DNA of 6,134 nucleotides from Gemmatimonadota bacterium (GTDB taxonomy: Bacteria > Gemmatimonadota > Gemmatimonadetes > Gemmatimonadales > GWC2-71-9), in contig JAOUDR010000188.1 in assembly GCA_029859185.1 (NCBI GenBank), positions 1 through 6,134 on the forward strand. The letters run 5' to 3'. This document shows, in pieces, positions 5,831 to 6,134 of this stretch. The translations under genes and the position numbers were made by a program. Numbering within the stretch: position 1 is the first letter of the stretch; each line of letters begins with the position of its first letter. The notes beneath the pieces are model-generated. The model searched no databases. It was not told the DNA's origin and saw only the letters and a program-made list of their open reading frames with translations.

Positions 5831-6134
5831 GAGCGCCCCCGCCCGCTTGGGATCGCCGCCGCTGGCGGACCACGTAGACCAGGACGATGACCGCCAGCGC
5901 TGGTGCCAGGATGAGAAGCGCCCGGTGCACGTAGCGGCTGACCTGCTCTGGTGGCAACGTTCCAAGTCGGTCCGCCTGGACTCCGAGGTACCACCCGATC
6001 CACGTCAGAATGGCGCACCAGATCCCCGCCCCGAGTGCCGTGTAGAACGCGAAGCGCTCCACCCGCATCCGCGCCAGGCCTGCCGGCAGGGAGATGTACT
6101 GCCGGATCACGGGGACCAGGCGTCCGACGAACGT
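5820..6134 (-). CDS. DedA-family membrane protein, C-terminal part (5' end outside window)
   Basis: The frame is open to the window edge and gives the last 104 residues. They start within the conserved DedA segment: G-R-L-V-P (4-8), R11, S-L-P-A-G (15-19), M23, F28 and G-x-x-x-G-I-W (35-39 region). A hydrophobic helix at about 29-52 follows, then a linker with L-P-P-E-Q, a last helix (about 69-86), and a basic tail (R-Q-R-R-R). DedA/VTT-domain proteins are inner-membrane proteins linked to lipid carrier or phospholipid recycling and membrane homeostasis; some members translocate undecaprenyl phosphate. The internal GTG at 6110 is not a real start, because conserved family residues continue upstream of it. 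It overlaps the acylphosphatase gene by 11 bases. Confidence 0.9.
   Translation of the reverse strand, partial: TFVGRLVPVIRQYISLPAGLARMRVERFAFYTALGAGIWCAILTWIGWYLGVQADRLGTLPPEQVSRYVHRALLILAPALAVIVLVYVVRQRRRSQAGGGARGP

Overview
This 6.1 kb window is GC-rich, roughly two thirds G+C by eye, with short AT-rich patches confined to the intergenic stretches. Nothing in it is clearly plasmid- or phage-derived. The genes look like ordinary chromosomal genes of a Gram-negative-type bacterium that makes diaminopimelate (DAP). The DapF motif variants, the YfhO-type protein and the YfgM-like anchored repeat protein together suggest the Bacteroidota/Gemmatimonadota side of the tree, and the high GC favours a Gemmatimonadota-like organism. 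That placement is inference; no 16S or other marker is present.

Positions 1-4108 hold a plus-strand run of four tightly packed genes. They are the last 50 codons of an integral membrane protein (probably a flippase-like UPF0104/LPG-synthase-TM protein), a large YfhO-type multi-pass membrane protein, a Dpm1-type GT2 polyprenyl-phosphate sugar synthase, and diaminopimelate epimerase (dapF). The last three overlap by a few bases and are probably translationally coupled. The first three make biochemical sense together. The GT2 would charge a polyprenyl phosphate with a sugar on the cytoplasmic face, a flippase-like protein could move it across the membrane, and the YfhO protein would use it as donor for outside glycosylation. 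dapF adds a peptidoglycan/lysine precursor step to the same transcript.

Positions 4109-4481 are a gene-free gap between convergent transcription units. It holds hairpins that could end transcription from either side and an AT-rich patch with two short blocks resembling the 3' end of 23S rRNA on the minus strand.

From 6134 down to 4482 everything lies on the minus strand: the C-terminal part of a DedA-family membrane protein, an overlapping acylphosphatase, a roughly 260-base spacer with no supportable gene, a tRNA-Arg with anticodon CCT, and a membrane-anchored YfgM-like TPR protein whose start lies 54 bases after the tRNA.

No CRISPR array, insertion sequence, prophage gene or toxin-antitoxin pair was seen. 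The most interesting observations are the candidate three-part lipid-linked glycosylation module and the possible rRNA remnant; both are hypotheses.
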